From Microbacterium sp. LWH11-1.2 (lineage in GTDB: Bacteria; Actinomycetota; Actinomycetes; Actinomycetales; Microbacteriaceae), in contig NZ_CP151636.1 in the NCBI RefSeq assembly GCF_038397745.1, forward strand, positions 744,001 through 808,000: a stretch of DNA of 64,000 nucleotides. The letters run 5' to 3'. Position 1 is the first letter of the stretch; each line of letters begins with the position of its first letter. The position numbers and the translations under genes were made by a program. The notes under the pieces were generated by a model. That model had not been told where the DNA came from. It searched no databases and worked only from the letters and a program-made list of their open reading frames with translations. Shown piece after piece: positions 1 through 7,293 of this stretch.

Positions 1-1265
1 TCGGCCGACGGCAGCAGCACGCCGATCTCCTTCGCGGCCGCGACGAGTCCTCGGCTGTCGCGCCCGGCGACGGCGATGAGGAGGGTGCGCAGACCGTTGC
101 GGAGGTTGTCCGGCACCTCGGCCATCATCCCGAAGTCGATGAAGGTCAGCCGGAAGTTCCGCGCCTGCGTCCCTGCGCCCTCCCCCTGGCTTTCTGCGCC
201 CTCACCCTGCGCCCCTGAACCCGCGCCGTGGGTCCCTGAGCCTGTCGAAGGGCCTGTCGAAGGGCCCGCCTCAAGCACCGGCGTCACGAAGATGTTCCCC
301 GGATGCGGGTCGGCGTGCACGAAGCTGTGCGTGAACACCTGGTCGAACATGACCTCGGCGAACACGTCGGCGACCTGCGAGGGGTCGATGCCGGCGGCGC
401 GCAGCGCGTCGATGTCGTTGATCTTGATCGCCGTGACATCCGAGAGCGTCAGTACGCGACGGGTCGACCGCTCCCACACGATCTCGGGGGTGTCGACGCG
501 CGGGTCGTCGGCGAAGTTCTCCCGGAACCGCTCGGCGCTCGCGGCCTCGTGCAGGTAGTCGATCTCCTCGAGGCTCGTCTCGGCGAACTCCTCGACGAGC
601 GCGGGGGCGTCGACCCGATCCGAGACGAGCCGCACGCGCATCGCCCAGCGCGCCACCCGGCGGAGGGCGGCGAGGTCGACCGCGACGATCTCGTCGATGC
701 CCGGACGCTGCACCTTCACGACCACCGTGTCGAGTCCCGTGTCGGCGGCGTCCTGCTCCGAGAGCCGGGCGCGATGCGCCTGACCGAGGGATGCCGCGGC
801 CACCGGAGTCTCGTCGAAGCAGGCGTACGCGCGGGTCAGCGGCATACCCAGCTCAGCCTCGGCGACGACGCGGAGGTCGGCGAACGGCACCGCGGGCACC
901 TCGTCCTGCAGCCCCTCGAGCTCGGCGGTGATCTCGGGCGGGAGCACGTCGAGGCGCGACGACATGAACTGTCCGACCTTGATCATGAGCCCGCCGAGGT
1001 CGACCGCGAGCACGTGGAATCGCCGGGCGAACCTCTGCATCCGCGGTCCACGCGTGCGCTCCGCGACCGATGACATCCCGAGGCGCGGCAGCACGAGCTC
1101 GTACCACCAGACCTTCAGGAACTCGCGTGCCGCGAAGTTGAGGATCCGTCGGTAACGGGCACGGTGCCCCGGTGCCGGCCGTGGATCGCGGGCCGCTGCG
1201 CTGCGGCCGCCCGTCCCCGGAATCGTCGGTGGCGCTGCGAAGCGCCCCTCGCCGGCATCCGTCAT
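1..1265 (-). CDS. ABC1/AarF (UbiB-family) protein kinase-like protein, 3' end outside window
   Basis: This is an atypical kinase-like ATPase of the ABC1/ADCK/UbiB family, usually linked to isoprenoid-lipid or quinone homeostasis at the membrane. Reading the minus strand from an ATG at 1265 (GAGAGG upstream), the frame stays open to the window edge. It contains the family signature HADPHPGNI (plus-strand 294-317) and then FIDFGMMAEV, the nucleotide-binding loop with its metal-binding Asp. Between these two motifs lies an unusual Gly/Pro/Ser-rich insert, encoded by a degenerate palindromic repeat (about 170-275), where the family normally has a short linker. PadR lies 84 bp upstream on the same strand, so the two may be co-transcribed. 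The C-terminal end is not visible. Confidence 0.85.
   Translation of the reverse strand, partial: MTDAGEGRFAAPPTIPGTGGRSAAARDPRPAPGHRARYRRILNFAAREFLKVWWYELVLPRLGMSSVAERTRGPRMQRFARRFHVLAVDLGGLMIKVGQFMSSRLDVLPPEITAELEGLQDEVPAVPFADLRVVAEAELGMPLTRAYACFDETPVAAASLGQAHRARLSEQDAADTGLDTVVVKVQRPGIDEIVAVDLAALRRVARWAMRVRLVSDRVDAPALVEEFAETSLEEIDYLHEAASAERFRENFADDPRVDTPEIVWERSTRRVLTLSDVTAIKINDIDALRAAGIDPSQVADVFAEVMFDQVFTHSFVHADPHPGNIFVTPVLEAGPSTGPSTGSGTHGAGSGAQGEGAESQGEGAGTQARNFRLTFIDFGMMAEVPDNLRNGLRTLLIAVAGRDSRGLVAAAKEIGVLLPSA
232..275. repeat. REP-like element copy inside the ABC1 gene
   Basis: The sequence GTCCCTGAGCCTGTCGAAGG followed by a second CCTGTCGAAGGG matches the GTCGCTGAGCTTGTCGAAGC repeat seen between genes at 17819-17842. 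Here it lies in frame within a kinase gene and encodes a PSTGPSTGSG-type linker. This is seen directly in the sequence. Its spread as an element is inferred from the other copies. Confidence 0.6.
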
Positions 1266-1349
1266 TCCGTCATCCTCTCGAACCGCGTCGACACGCTGTG
1301 ACCATGTCAGCCCTCCCCCGACCGCTGAGCCGCGGACCGCGGCATCCGA

Positions 1350-1970
1350 TCAGTCCTGCGCGAGGATGGAGTAGAGCTTACGGCGCGCGTCGTCGAGGAC
1401 GTCGATCGCGGCCTGCACCTGCTCGGGCGAACCGCTGCGACCCACCGCGGCGGCGGCACCGGCGAGGTCGACGCCCGCCTTCGGGAGCGCGGTGAAGCGC
1501 GGGTCGTTGCGGTGGCCGTCCTTGTCGGACGACTCCCACGGAGCCTTCGTCTCCGACGACTCGTCGGCGACGGCGCGACCCGCCTCGGTCAGCGAGTAGG
1601 TCTTGCGACCGTTCTGCTCCTCGGCCGAGATGAGACCCTCGTCGGCGAGCAGCTGCAGGGTCGGGTAGACCGATCCGGCGCTGGGCTTCCAGGTTCCGCC
1701 ACTGCGCTCGGCGATCTCGTTGATGATCTGGTAGCCGTGCATCGGCTTCTCGGCGAGCAGCGAGAGCACCGCCGTGCGCACGTCGCCGCGGGCCATGCGC
1801 GAGCCGCCGGACGGGCGCTGCTCGAACGACTTGCGGAACTGGTCGAACGCGTCGAACAGAGCGCCGGCCGGGCCGTTCGCGCCGCCGAGGCCGCCGGTGC
1901 CGAAGAGGCCGCCGAGCGGGTTGTCGGCGTTGCTGCTGCCGGATGCGCCGAAGGGGAATGCGTTGTTCAT
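1350..1970 (-). CDS. PadR-family transcriptional regulator with Gly-rich N-terminus
   Basis: This 206-residue DNA-binding regulator has an N-terminal low-complexity Gly/Ala/Asn-rich segment (about residues 1-55). The PadR winged helix follows (about 62-135, with LLAEKPMHGYQI and GSVYPTLQLLADEGLI), and then an acidic tail and a C-terminal helix. The ATG at 1970 has a GGAGG site just upstream. A perfect palindrome AACGATATATCGTT lies 34 bp upstream, which suggests autoregulation. It sits downstream of map and upstream of the ABC1 gene on the same strand. The ligand is unknown. Confidence 0.9.
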   Translation of the reverse strand: MNNAFPFGASGSSNADNPLGGLFGTGGLGGANGPAGALFDAFDQFRKSFEQRPSGGSRMARGDVRTAVLSLLAEKPMHGYQIINEIAERSGGTWKPSAGSVYPTLQLLADEGLISAEEQNGRKTYSLTEAGRAVADESSETKAPWESSDKDGHRNDPRFTALPKAGVDLAGAAAAVGRSGSPEQVQAAIDVLDDARRKLYSILAQD

Positions 1971-1992
1971 GATGACCTCCAGATGGGGTGGT

Positions 1993-2018
1993 GAACGATA
2001 GTCAACGATATATCGTTC
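1993..2018. promoter_or_regulatory. Probable PadR operator
   Basis: Two overlapping symmetries are visible: the perfect 14-bp palindrome AACGATATATCGTT (2004-2017) and the pair GAACGATA (1993-2000) / TATCGTTC (2011-2018). They lie directly upstream of the PadR start. PadR proteins typically bind such ATAT-centred dyads. The role is inferred from position. Confidence 0.6.
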
Positions 2019-2066
2019 AGCCTGGAGGTTGGGTGGGAGTTTCGGATGCCGTGGCAGGCGGCGACC

Positions 2067-2840
2067 TCAGCTGCGCGGCAGGGTGAGGATCTCGGCGCCC
2101 TCCGCCGTGACCGCGATCGTGTGCTCGGTGTGGGCGGTGCGGCATCCGGTCGCGCTGCGCAGCGTCCAGCCGTCGGCGTCGGTGACGAGCTCGTCGGTGT
2201 CAGCCATGACCCACGGCTCGAGCGCGAGCAGCAGCCCGGGGCGCAGGATGTAGCCGCGACCGGGTCGACCGTCGTTCGCGACATGCGGGTCCTGGTGCAT
2301 GGTCGAGCCGATGCCGTGCCCGCCGAACTCGAGGTTGACCGTGTAGCCGGAGCCACGCAGCACGGTGCCGATCGCGCGCGACAGGTCGCCGATGCGGGCG
2401 CCGGGCCGCACAGCCGCGATACCGGCGGCGAGCGCGCGTTCGGTCGCGTCGATCAGGGCCAGATCCTCGGGCGCCTGCGTCTCTCCGACGATGAAGCTGA
2501 TCGCCGCGTCGGCCGAGATGCCCCGGAGAGTGACGGCGAGGTCGAGCGTGAGCAGATCGCCGTCGGCGAGGGAGTAGTCGTGCGGCATGCCGTGGAGCAC
2601 GGCGTCGTTCACCGCGGTGCAGACGTAGTGGCCGAAAGGTCCGCGTCCGAAGGAGGGCGCGTAGTCGACGTAGCAGGATTCGGCTCCGGCATCCTCGATC
2701 ATCTGCTTCGTCCAGCGGTCGAGATCGAGCAGGTTCACGCCGACGGCCGTTCGCTTCTTCAGCGCCTGCAGGATGCCGCCGACGAGGGCGCCGGCGTCAC
2801 GCGCTCGGGCGAGTTCGTCGTCGTTCAGGATCTCGATCAT
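2067..2840 (-). CDS. map: Type I methionine aminopeptidase
   Basis: This cytosolic metalloprotease removes the initiator Met from nascent proteins. The 257-residue length fits type I. All five metal ligands are present: the Asp pair in LTLDLAV and SADAAISF, His in GGHGIG, Glu in LALEPW and Glu in TEHTIAV. The substrate-side motif VNDAVLHGMP matches the family's VNxxVxHGIP. The ATG at 2840 follows GAAAGAGAACC. The gene is divergent from an Xre-type gene across a 53-bp gap containing an operator-like dyad. The sequence departs from the housekeeping form, so it may be an additional paralogue. Confidence 0.9.
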   Translation of the reverse strand: MIEILNDDELARARDAGALVGGILQALKKRTAVGVNLLDLDRWTKQMIEDAGAESCYVDYAPSFGRGPFGHYVCTAVNDAVLHGMPHDYSLADGDLLTLDLAVTLRGISADAAISFIVGETQAPEDLALIDATERALAAGIAAVRPGARIGDLSRAIGTVLRGSGYTVNLEFGGHGIGSTMHQDPHVANDGRPGRGYILRPGLLLALEPWVMADTDELVTDADGWTLRSATGCRTAHTEHTIAVTAEGAEILTLPRS

Positions 2841-2858
2841 GGTTCTCTTTCCGGTTCC

Positions 2859-2894
2859 GATAACTATCCCGGTAATACTATCCCGGGATTAGTA
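2859..2894. promoter_or_regulatory. Operator-like dyad and direct repeat between map and the Xre gene
   Basis: ACTATCCCGG occurs twice with a 14-bp period (2863-2872 and 2877-2886). The near-perfect palindrome TACTATCCCGGGATTAGTA spans 2876-2894 and touches the first ATG of the Xre gene. This fits an autoregulatory site controlling both divergent genes. Confidence 0.5.
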
Positions 2895-3187
2895 TGGGCA
2901 TCATGATGGTCCGGATGCCGCTCACCCCCGCCGAGGTCGAACGCGGCGAGCGCCTCGGCGCCCTGCTGCGCCGGGCGCGCGGCGAAAGGTCGATGCTCGC
3001 CGTCGCTCTGGACGCCGGAGTCTCCCCCGAGACGCTGCGCAAGATCGAGTCCGGCCGCGTCGCGACGCCCGCCTTCTCGACGATCGCGGCGATCAGCGGC
3101 GTGCTCGGCCTCTCGCTCGACGCCGTCTGGTCCGAGATCGGGACGGATGCCGAGCGCCGCACCACCGCGGCACGCATCGCCTCCTGA
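2894..3187 (+). CDS. Xre-family HTH regulator
   Basis: This 97-residue protein consists mostly of one Xre/Cro helix-turn-helix: ERLGALLRRARGERSMLAVALDAGVSPETLRKIESGR, then AISGVLGLSLDAVW. Four ATGs are clustered (2894, 2903, 2906, 2915) with no clear ribosome site. The first overlaps the upstream palindrome, so the start is uncertain and a leaderless transcript is possible. It is divergent from map, and the dyad between them suggests self-control and perhaps control of map. The target regulon is unknown. Confidence 0.85.
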   Translation: MGIMMVRMPLTPAEVERGERLGALLRRARGERSMLAVALDAGVSPETLRKIESGRVATPAFSTIAAISGVLGLSLDAVWSEIGTDAERRTTAARIAS

Positions 3188-3278
3188 CCACTCCTGCACA
3201 GTCGGGGTCCGCGAGAATCCGCCCACGGATCGCGCCTCACGTCTCGGACCGCGGTGGCGCATCCCCGAGGGTGGACGC

Positions 3279-3635
3279 ATGACCACGACGGGCGAGCCGT
3301 CGCGGCTCCACGAACGGCTGGTCACCGAGCATCTGATCGCGCCCGAGATCCTTCCGATCGAAGCCGCCTCCGCCCTGCGCGGATTGAACCGCGGCGGCAT
3401 ACTCAGCGACGAACGCCTCGCCCGCGCGGCATCCGACCTCCCTCGACTTCGGGTCGAGCTGTATCCGCCACTGCCACTCGTGCCGCGCGTGCTCGACATG
3501 AGGCAGAACCTCAGCGCCTACGACGCCGCGTACGTCGTCCTCGCCGAGGTCACGCGATCGGCGCTGCTCACTCTCGACCAGCGTCTGGCTCGCTCAGCCG
3601 CGGCGCACTGCGCCGTGGAGGTACCGTCGCGCTGA
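3279..3635 (+). pseudogene. N-terminally truncated PIN-domain (VapC-like) toxin
   Basis: The 118-residue frame aligns with the C-terminal four-fifths of actinobacterial VapC ribonucleases: APEILPIEAASALRGL, LSAYDAAYVVLAE and ALLTLDQRLARS. The usual start of the PIN fold, a strand carrying the first catalytic Asp (MxVxDASxxxE), is absent. The region upstream in all three frames does not supply it. No VapB antitoxin is adjacent, because the preceding gene is an Xre regulator. I read it as a decayed toxin, although a reduced protein starting at the ATG at 3279 could still be made. Confidence 0.65.
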
Positions 3636-3700
3636 GCGTTCGCGAGCGGTCGGGCGCGCGAGCGCGTCGGGCACCCTGAGCGGTCGGGCGCGCTCCGCTC

Positions 3701-4006
3701 TCAGCCCCGGAGCACGGAGTCGAGCAGCCCGGGGAAGAGCGTGTCGAGATCGTCGCGTCGGAGCGTCAGCATCCGTCGCCGCCCGTTGGGTTCGTTGCGG
3801 ATGACGCCGGCCTCACGCAGCACCTTCATGAAGTGCGACTTGGTCGACTTCGGCAGATTCGGGTCGGTCGCGTGGCAGGCGGCCATGTCGAGCGGACCGT
3901 CGGCGAGCTGACGCGCGATGGCCAGACGCTCGGGGTCGCTGAGCGCGAAGAGCACGTCGGTGATCTGGATCTCGGAGCGCTCCGGGTGCGGAAGGTCGCC
4001 TGGCAT
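3701..4006 (-). CDS. ArsR-family winged-helix repressor
   Basis: This 101-residue regulator has an ArsR fold (FALSDPERLAIARQLADGPLD, then KSTKSHFMKVLREAGVI and NGRRRMLTLR). The ATG at 4006 is preferred over an in-frame TTG at 4025-4027, because the longer form would translate through the operator. No Cys metal cluster is obvious except one in MAACHATD, so a non-metal ligand is possible. It is divergent from an MFS transporter, and each start has its own GTTCGA dyad, so it most likely represses both. Confidence 0.85.
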   Translation of the reverse strand: MPGDLPHPERSEIQITDVLFALSDPERLAIARQLADGPLDMAACHATDPNLPKSTKSHFMKVLREAGVIRNEPNGRRRMLTLRRDDLDTLFPGLLDSVLRG

Positions 4007-4007
4007 A

Positions 4008-4025
4008 GTTCGAGAATAGTTGAAC
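4008..4025. promoter_or_regulatory. ArsR operator 1 (next to repressor gene)
   Basis: GTTCGA-GAATAG-TTGAAC is an imperfect 6-6-6 inverted repeat located immediately upstream of the repressor ATG. It matches operator 2 in reverse orientation (GTTCGAGAATA / TATTCTCGAAC). Confidence 0.65.
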
Positions 4026-4054
4026 AATCACGGAATGGCGAGTACGCTCCGATA

Positions 4055-4072
4055 GTTCGATTATTCTCGAAC
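4055..4072. promoter_or_regulatory. ArsR operator 2 (next to transporter gene)
   Basis: GTTCGA-TTATTC-TCGAAC is a perfect 6-6-6 inverted repeat ending 15 bp before the MFS start. Pairing with operator 1 implies one repressor controls both directions. Confidence 0.7.
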
Positions 4073-4087
4073 CCTTGAGGAGCACGC

Positions 4088-5329
4088 ATGACCACCACCC
4101 AGCCGATCGTCCGGCCGTCGGCCGAGGCCGCCGCCCTTCCGCAGGCGCAGGGACCCACGATCCCCCGCGCCCGGTTCGGATTCGCACTCGCGATCGTCGC
4201 CCAGGTCGCGATGATGATCGCCGCGAGCGCGCCCTCGCCGTTCTACCCGGTGCTCGCACAGGACATCGGCTTCGATGCGATCGTGATCGCGGCGGTCTTC
4301 GCCGTCTACGCCGTCTCCCTGCTGCTGACCCTCCTGACCGCCGGCTCGCTCTCCGACCACGTCGGCCGTCGGCCGGTGGTCATCGCGGGCCTGCTGCTCC
4401 TGGCGGGCAGCATGTTCCTCTTCTGGCACGCGGATGCCGTGGCGACGCTGTTCTTCGCCCGGATCCTGCAGGGCATCGCGAGCGGTCTGCTCATCTCCGC
4501 GCTCTCGGCGACCGCGCTCGACTTCGCGCCGGGCGGGCGCGCGGGCGTCGCAGCCCTGTGGAACGCACTGAGCCCCGGCATCGGTCTGGCGCTCGGGGCG
4601 CTCGCCTCCGGCGTGGTGCTCGATCTGAGCGGGGAAGCGCTGCTCGACGTGTTCGCCCCGCTCAGCACCGCCTACCTCGTGCTGGCCGTGCTGTTCTTCC
4701 TCATCCCGGAGACCGCACCGCGCAAGCCCGGCGTCTGGGCATCGCTCAGCTTCCGCCTCTCGATCCCCGCGGCGATCCGGGCGGACTTCTGGCGCGGCGC
4801 TCCGGCCGTGGTCGCGGGCTGGGCCACCGGCGGCCTGTTCCTGTCGCTCGGTGCGAACATCGTGCACAACGAGCTCGGCGGCTCCGCCCACGTCTGGCAG
4901 GGGCTCGCGGTCGCGATGCTCGCCGGCGTCGGGGCGATCACCGCGTTCCTGATGCGCCGCCGCCCGCCGCGCACCTCGGTCGTGTTCGGCACCACGGCGC
5001 TGGCCGTCGGAACCGCCCTGTCGCTCGCGGCGCTCGGACTCGGATCGCTCCCCTTCTATCTCGCCGCGACCGCCGTGACCGGCATGGGCTTCGGCACCGC
5101 GTTCTCGGGAGTCGTCGCCTCTCTCGCCCCGCGCATCCCCGCGACGCAGCGCGCCGACACCTTCGCCGTGATCTACCTGCTGGCCTACCTCGCATTCGGG
5201 GTGCCCGCGGTGATCGCCGGATCGCTCGTCGGCATCGTCGGGCTCGGAACCGTGTGCGTCGGATACGGCATCGTGGTGATCGCGCTCGCCCTCGTGGCCT
5301 TGGTGTCGCGGCTGCGCCGCGCGGACTGA
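4088..5329 (+). CDS. MFS transporter (drug/metabolite exporter)
   Basis: This 413-residue integral membrane transporter shows about 12 hydrophobic segments. The loop 2-3 signature is SLSDHVGRRPVVIAG, and a weaker copy of the repeat is present in the second half. The ATG at 4088 has GAGGAG (4077-4082) at good spacing. An N-terminal soluble extension of about 30 residues precedes the first helix. It is divergent from an ArsR gene with matching operators, so expression is probably induced by a ligand of that repressor. The substrate cannot be read from sequence. The next gene is a convergent exporter. Confidence 0.88.
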   Translation: MTTTQPIVRPSAEAAALPQAQGPTIPRARFGFALAIVAQVAMMIAASAPSPFYPVLAQDIGFDAIVIAAVFAVYAVSLLLTLLTAGSLSDHVGRRPVVIAGLLLLAGSMFLFWHADAVATLFFARILQGIASGLLISALSATALDFAPGGRAGVAALWNALSPGIGLALGALASGVVLDLSGEALLDVFAPLSTAYLVLAVLFFLIPETAPRKPGVWASLSFRLSIPAAIRADFWRGAPAVVAGWATGGLFLSLGANIVHNELGGSAHVWQGLAVAMLAGVGAITAFLMRRRPPRTSVVFGTTALAVGTALSLAALGLGSLPFYLAATAVTGMGFGTAFSGVVASLAPRIPATQRADTFAVIYLLAYLAFGVPAVIAGSLVGIVGLGTVCVGYGIVVIALALVALVSRLRRAD

Positions 5330-5364
5330 CCACCGCGCTCGAGCACCGAGCGCCCGAGCCGCTC

Positions 5365-5464
5365 CAGCGCCGAGACCCTCGGGCCGCAGCAGCGCCGAGA
5401 CCCTCGGGCCGCAACAGCGCCGAGACCCTCGAGCCGCAGCAGCGCCGAGAGCCCGGAGCCGCAG
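5365..5464. repeat. 25-bp tandem repeat, four units
   Basis: Four consecutive 25-bp units begin CAGCGCCGAGACCCTCGGGC at 5365, 5390, 5415 and 5440, with slight divergence. Two further units occur at 5615 and 5640 in the downstream copy of the larger duplication. They are direct repeats without spacers, so this is not a CRISPR array. Confidence 0.8.
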
Positions 5465-5474
5465 CGCGTCGGGA

Positions 5475-5535
5475 GGAGAACTCGCGCGTGGGCGGAGGAA
5501 TCCGTGAGGATCCTCCGCCCGACGACGAGTTCTCC
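5475..5535. terminator. Long interrupted hairpin, copy 1
   Basis: The outer arms are GGAGAACTCG (5475-5484) and CGAGTTCTCC (5526-5535). The inner arms are GGGCGGAGGA (5490-5499) and TCCTCCGCCC (5511-5520). It lies between convergent genes, so it may act as a bidirectional terminator, or it may be a small mobile palindromic unit. Confidence 0.6.
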
Positions 5536-5674
5536 GCCCATTACTGAGGCTCGGCGCCGCGCCGCACCCTCAGCCGCTGCGCCACACCGCGACGACACTC
5601 GCACCGAGCACGGCCAGCGCCGAGACCCTCGGGCCGCAGCAGCGCCGAGAGCGCGGAGCCGCAGCGCGTCGGGA

Positions 5675-5735
5675 GGAGAACTCGCGCGTGGGCGGAGGAA
5701 TCCGTGAGGATCCTCCGCCCGACGACGAGTTCTCC
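5675..5735. terminator. Long interrupted hairpin, copy 2
   Basis: This is identical to the hairpin at 5475-5535, displaced by exactly 200 bp. It stands 35 bp beyond the stop codon of the DHA2 exporter. Confidence 0.6.
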
Positions 5736-5769
5736 GCCCATTACTGAGGCTCGGCGCCGCGCCGCACCC

Positions 5770-7191
5770 TCACCCGCGCCGCCAGACCACGACGACCCCC
5801 GCACCGAGCACGGCCAGCGCCGCCGCACCGAGGAAGAGCCAGGCGAAGCCGCCGGTGAGGGCATCCGCTGTCGACGCGCCGCCGGCCTCGAGCGACGCCG
5901 TGCGCAGCCCGGCGATCGTCCCGAGCACGGCCAGCCCGACCGCGCCGCCGATCTGCTGGCTCGTGTTGATGAGTCCTCCGGCGAGTCCCGCCTCGCCGCC
6001 CTCGACGCCGTCGACCGCGAGCTGGGTCGTGGCGACGAACGCTCCGCCGAGGCCGACGCCGATCAGCAGCGTCGGGCCGAGCAGCTGCGCCACGAACTCG
6101 GCATCCGAGGGTGCCGCCGCGAGCCAGGCCAGCCCGCCGGCGAGCACGAGCAGCGAGCCGATGAGCACGGAGCGCACACCGAGCCGTCCGATCAGGCTCG
6201 GCACCGCTCCGGCCACGAGCACGAGAGCACCGGCGAGCGGAAGCTGCGAGAGCCCGGCGGCGAGGGCGTCGTAGCCGAGCACCGCCTGCATGTAGACCGA
6301 CAGCGCGAAGAACAGCGCGACCATCGCAGCGCCACCCAGCACCATCACGACGTTGCCGAGCGCGAGGCTGCGGTTGCGGAACACCGACAGCGGCACGAGC
6401 GGCTCAGCACTCCGACGCTCGATCACGAGGAAGGCGGCTCCCAGCACCAGCGCGCCCGCGAAGAGCACGAGAGGGAGCGGATGCAGGAACCCGAGCTGCT
6501 CGACGGCACTGAAGCCTCCGACCAGGGCGACGAGCGCGGCCGTCACGGTGACGGCGCCGGCCACGTCCAGGCGTCCCGATGCGCGGGCACCGTCGCGGGT
6601 GATGAGCAGCGGGATCGCGATGAGCACGATCGCCCCGACCGGAACGTTCACGAAGAACACCGACTGCCATCCGAGGGTCGCGGTGAGCACACCGCCGAGC
6701 AGCACGCCGGCCGCGGAGCCGATGCCGGCGACTCCTCCCCACACGCCGAGTGCCGTGGTGCGCTCCTTCGCATCCGGGAAGAGGTGCGTGAGCAGCGCCA
6801 GTGCCGCCGGGGCGAGGAGCGCGGCCGACGCGCCCTGCAGGGCGCGAGCCGCCAGGAGCATCTCGGCCGAGAACGAGAGGCCGGCCAGGGCGGATGCCGC
6901 GACGAACCCGGCCGCCCCGACGAGGAACACCCGGCGGTGGCCGTAGCGGTCGGCCAGTCGTCCGCCGAGGAGCAGCAGCCCGCCGAAGGCGAGGACGTAG
7001 GCGGTGATCACCCAGGCGAGGGCGGCGGTGTCCATACCGAGCTGCTGCCCGAGCACCGGGAGCGCGATGTTCACGATCGAGGCGTCGAGCACGACGAGGA
7101 ACTGCGCGAGCGCGAGGATGCCCAGTGCGAGCCAGCGGCGCGAACTGCGCGGGGCCGCCTGCGTGATCGGCGGGGTGGTGAGAGCGGTCAT
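5770..7191 (-). CDS. DHA2-family MFS multidrug exporter
   Basis: This 473-residue membrane antiporter has about 14 hydrophobic segments, as in EmrB/QacA relatives. It carries motif A (LADRYGHRRVFLVG), the DHA2-type LDASIVNIALP in the first helix and a motif C-like GIGSAAGVLLGG. GAAGGAG precedes the ATG at 7191. A GAGTGA-type operator lies 44 bp upstream, and the upstream TetR gene carries the same site, so the pair forms a repressor-pump unit induced by an unknown compound. Its last codons are duplicated 200 bp downstream. Confidence 0.9.
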   Translation of the reverse strand: MTALTTPPITQAAPRSSRRWLALGILALAQFLVVLDASIVNIALPVLGQQLGMDTAALAWVITAYVLAFGGLLLLGGRLADRYGHRRVFLVGAAGFVAASALAGLSFSAEMLLAARALQGASAALLAPAALALLTHLFPDAKERTTALGVWGGVAGIGSAAGVLLGGVLTATLGWQSVFFVNVPVGAIVLIAIPLLITRDGARASGRLDVAGAVTVTAALVALVGGFSAVEQLGFLHPLPLVLFAGALVLGAAFLVIERRSAEPLVPLSVFRNRSLALGNVVMVLGGAAMVALFFALSVYMQAVLGYDALAAGLSQLPLAGALVLVAGAVPSLIGRLGVRSVLIGSLLVLAGGLAWLAAAPSDAEFVAQLLGPTLLIGVGLGGAFVATTQLAVDGVEGGEAGLAGGLINTSQQIGGAVGLAVLGTIAGLRTASLEAGGASTADALTGGFAWLFLGAAALAVLGAGVVVVWRRG

Positions 7192-7235
7192 GATCTTCTC
7201 CTTCTCGGTGGTGCGATGTCGGTGGATCGATGGAT

Positions 7236-7255
7236 GAGTGATTGCTCACTCACTC
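7236..7255. promoter_or_regulatory. TetR operator upstream of DHA2 exporter
   Basis: GAGTGA-TTGCTCAC-TCACTC is a 20-bp inverted repeat, and its half-sites are identical to those of the dyad at 7863-7882 in front of the TetR gene. Confidence 0.75.
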
Positions 7256-7293
7256 TTGAGGACAAGCGAAACCGGCGCGAGCCGGGTGGCGGT

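Larger units (their letters stand above)
5415..5814. repeat. 200-bp tandem duplication that copies the exporter 3' end
   Basis: Bases 5415-5614 and 5615-5814 are nearly identical with a 200-bp offset. The right copy contains the last codons and TGA (5770-5772) of the DHA2 exporter. The left copy contains a diverged version of that tail (VLGASVVAVWRSG then TGA at 5570-5572). Each copy carries one long hairpin. This segment fills the 440-bp gap between the convergent MFS genes. Confidence 0.85.

Noticed and set aside
5365..5464. A CRISPR-like array
   Set aside because: The 25-bp units are directly adjacent with no spacers and no cas genes are nearby, so they are simple tandem repeats.
4075..5547. 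A 490-codon frame overlapping the first MFS gene
   Set aside because: It is an out-of-frame Arg/Pro-rich shadow of the transporter that runs on into the tandem repeats.
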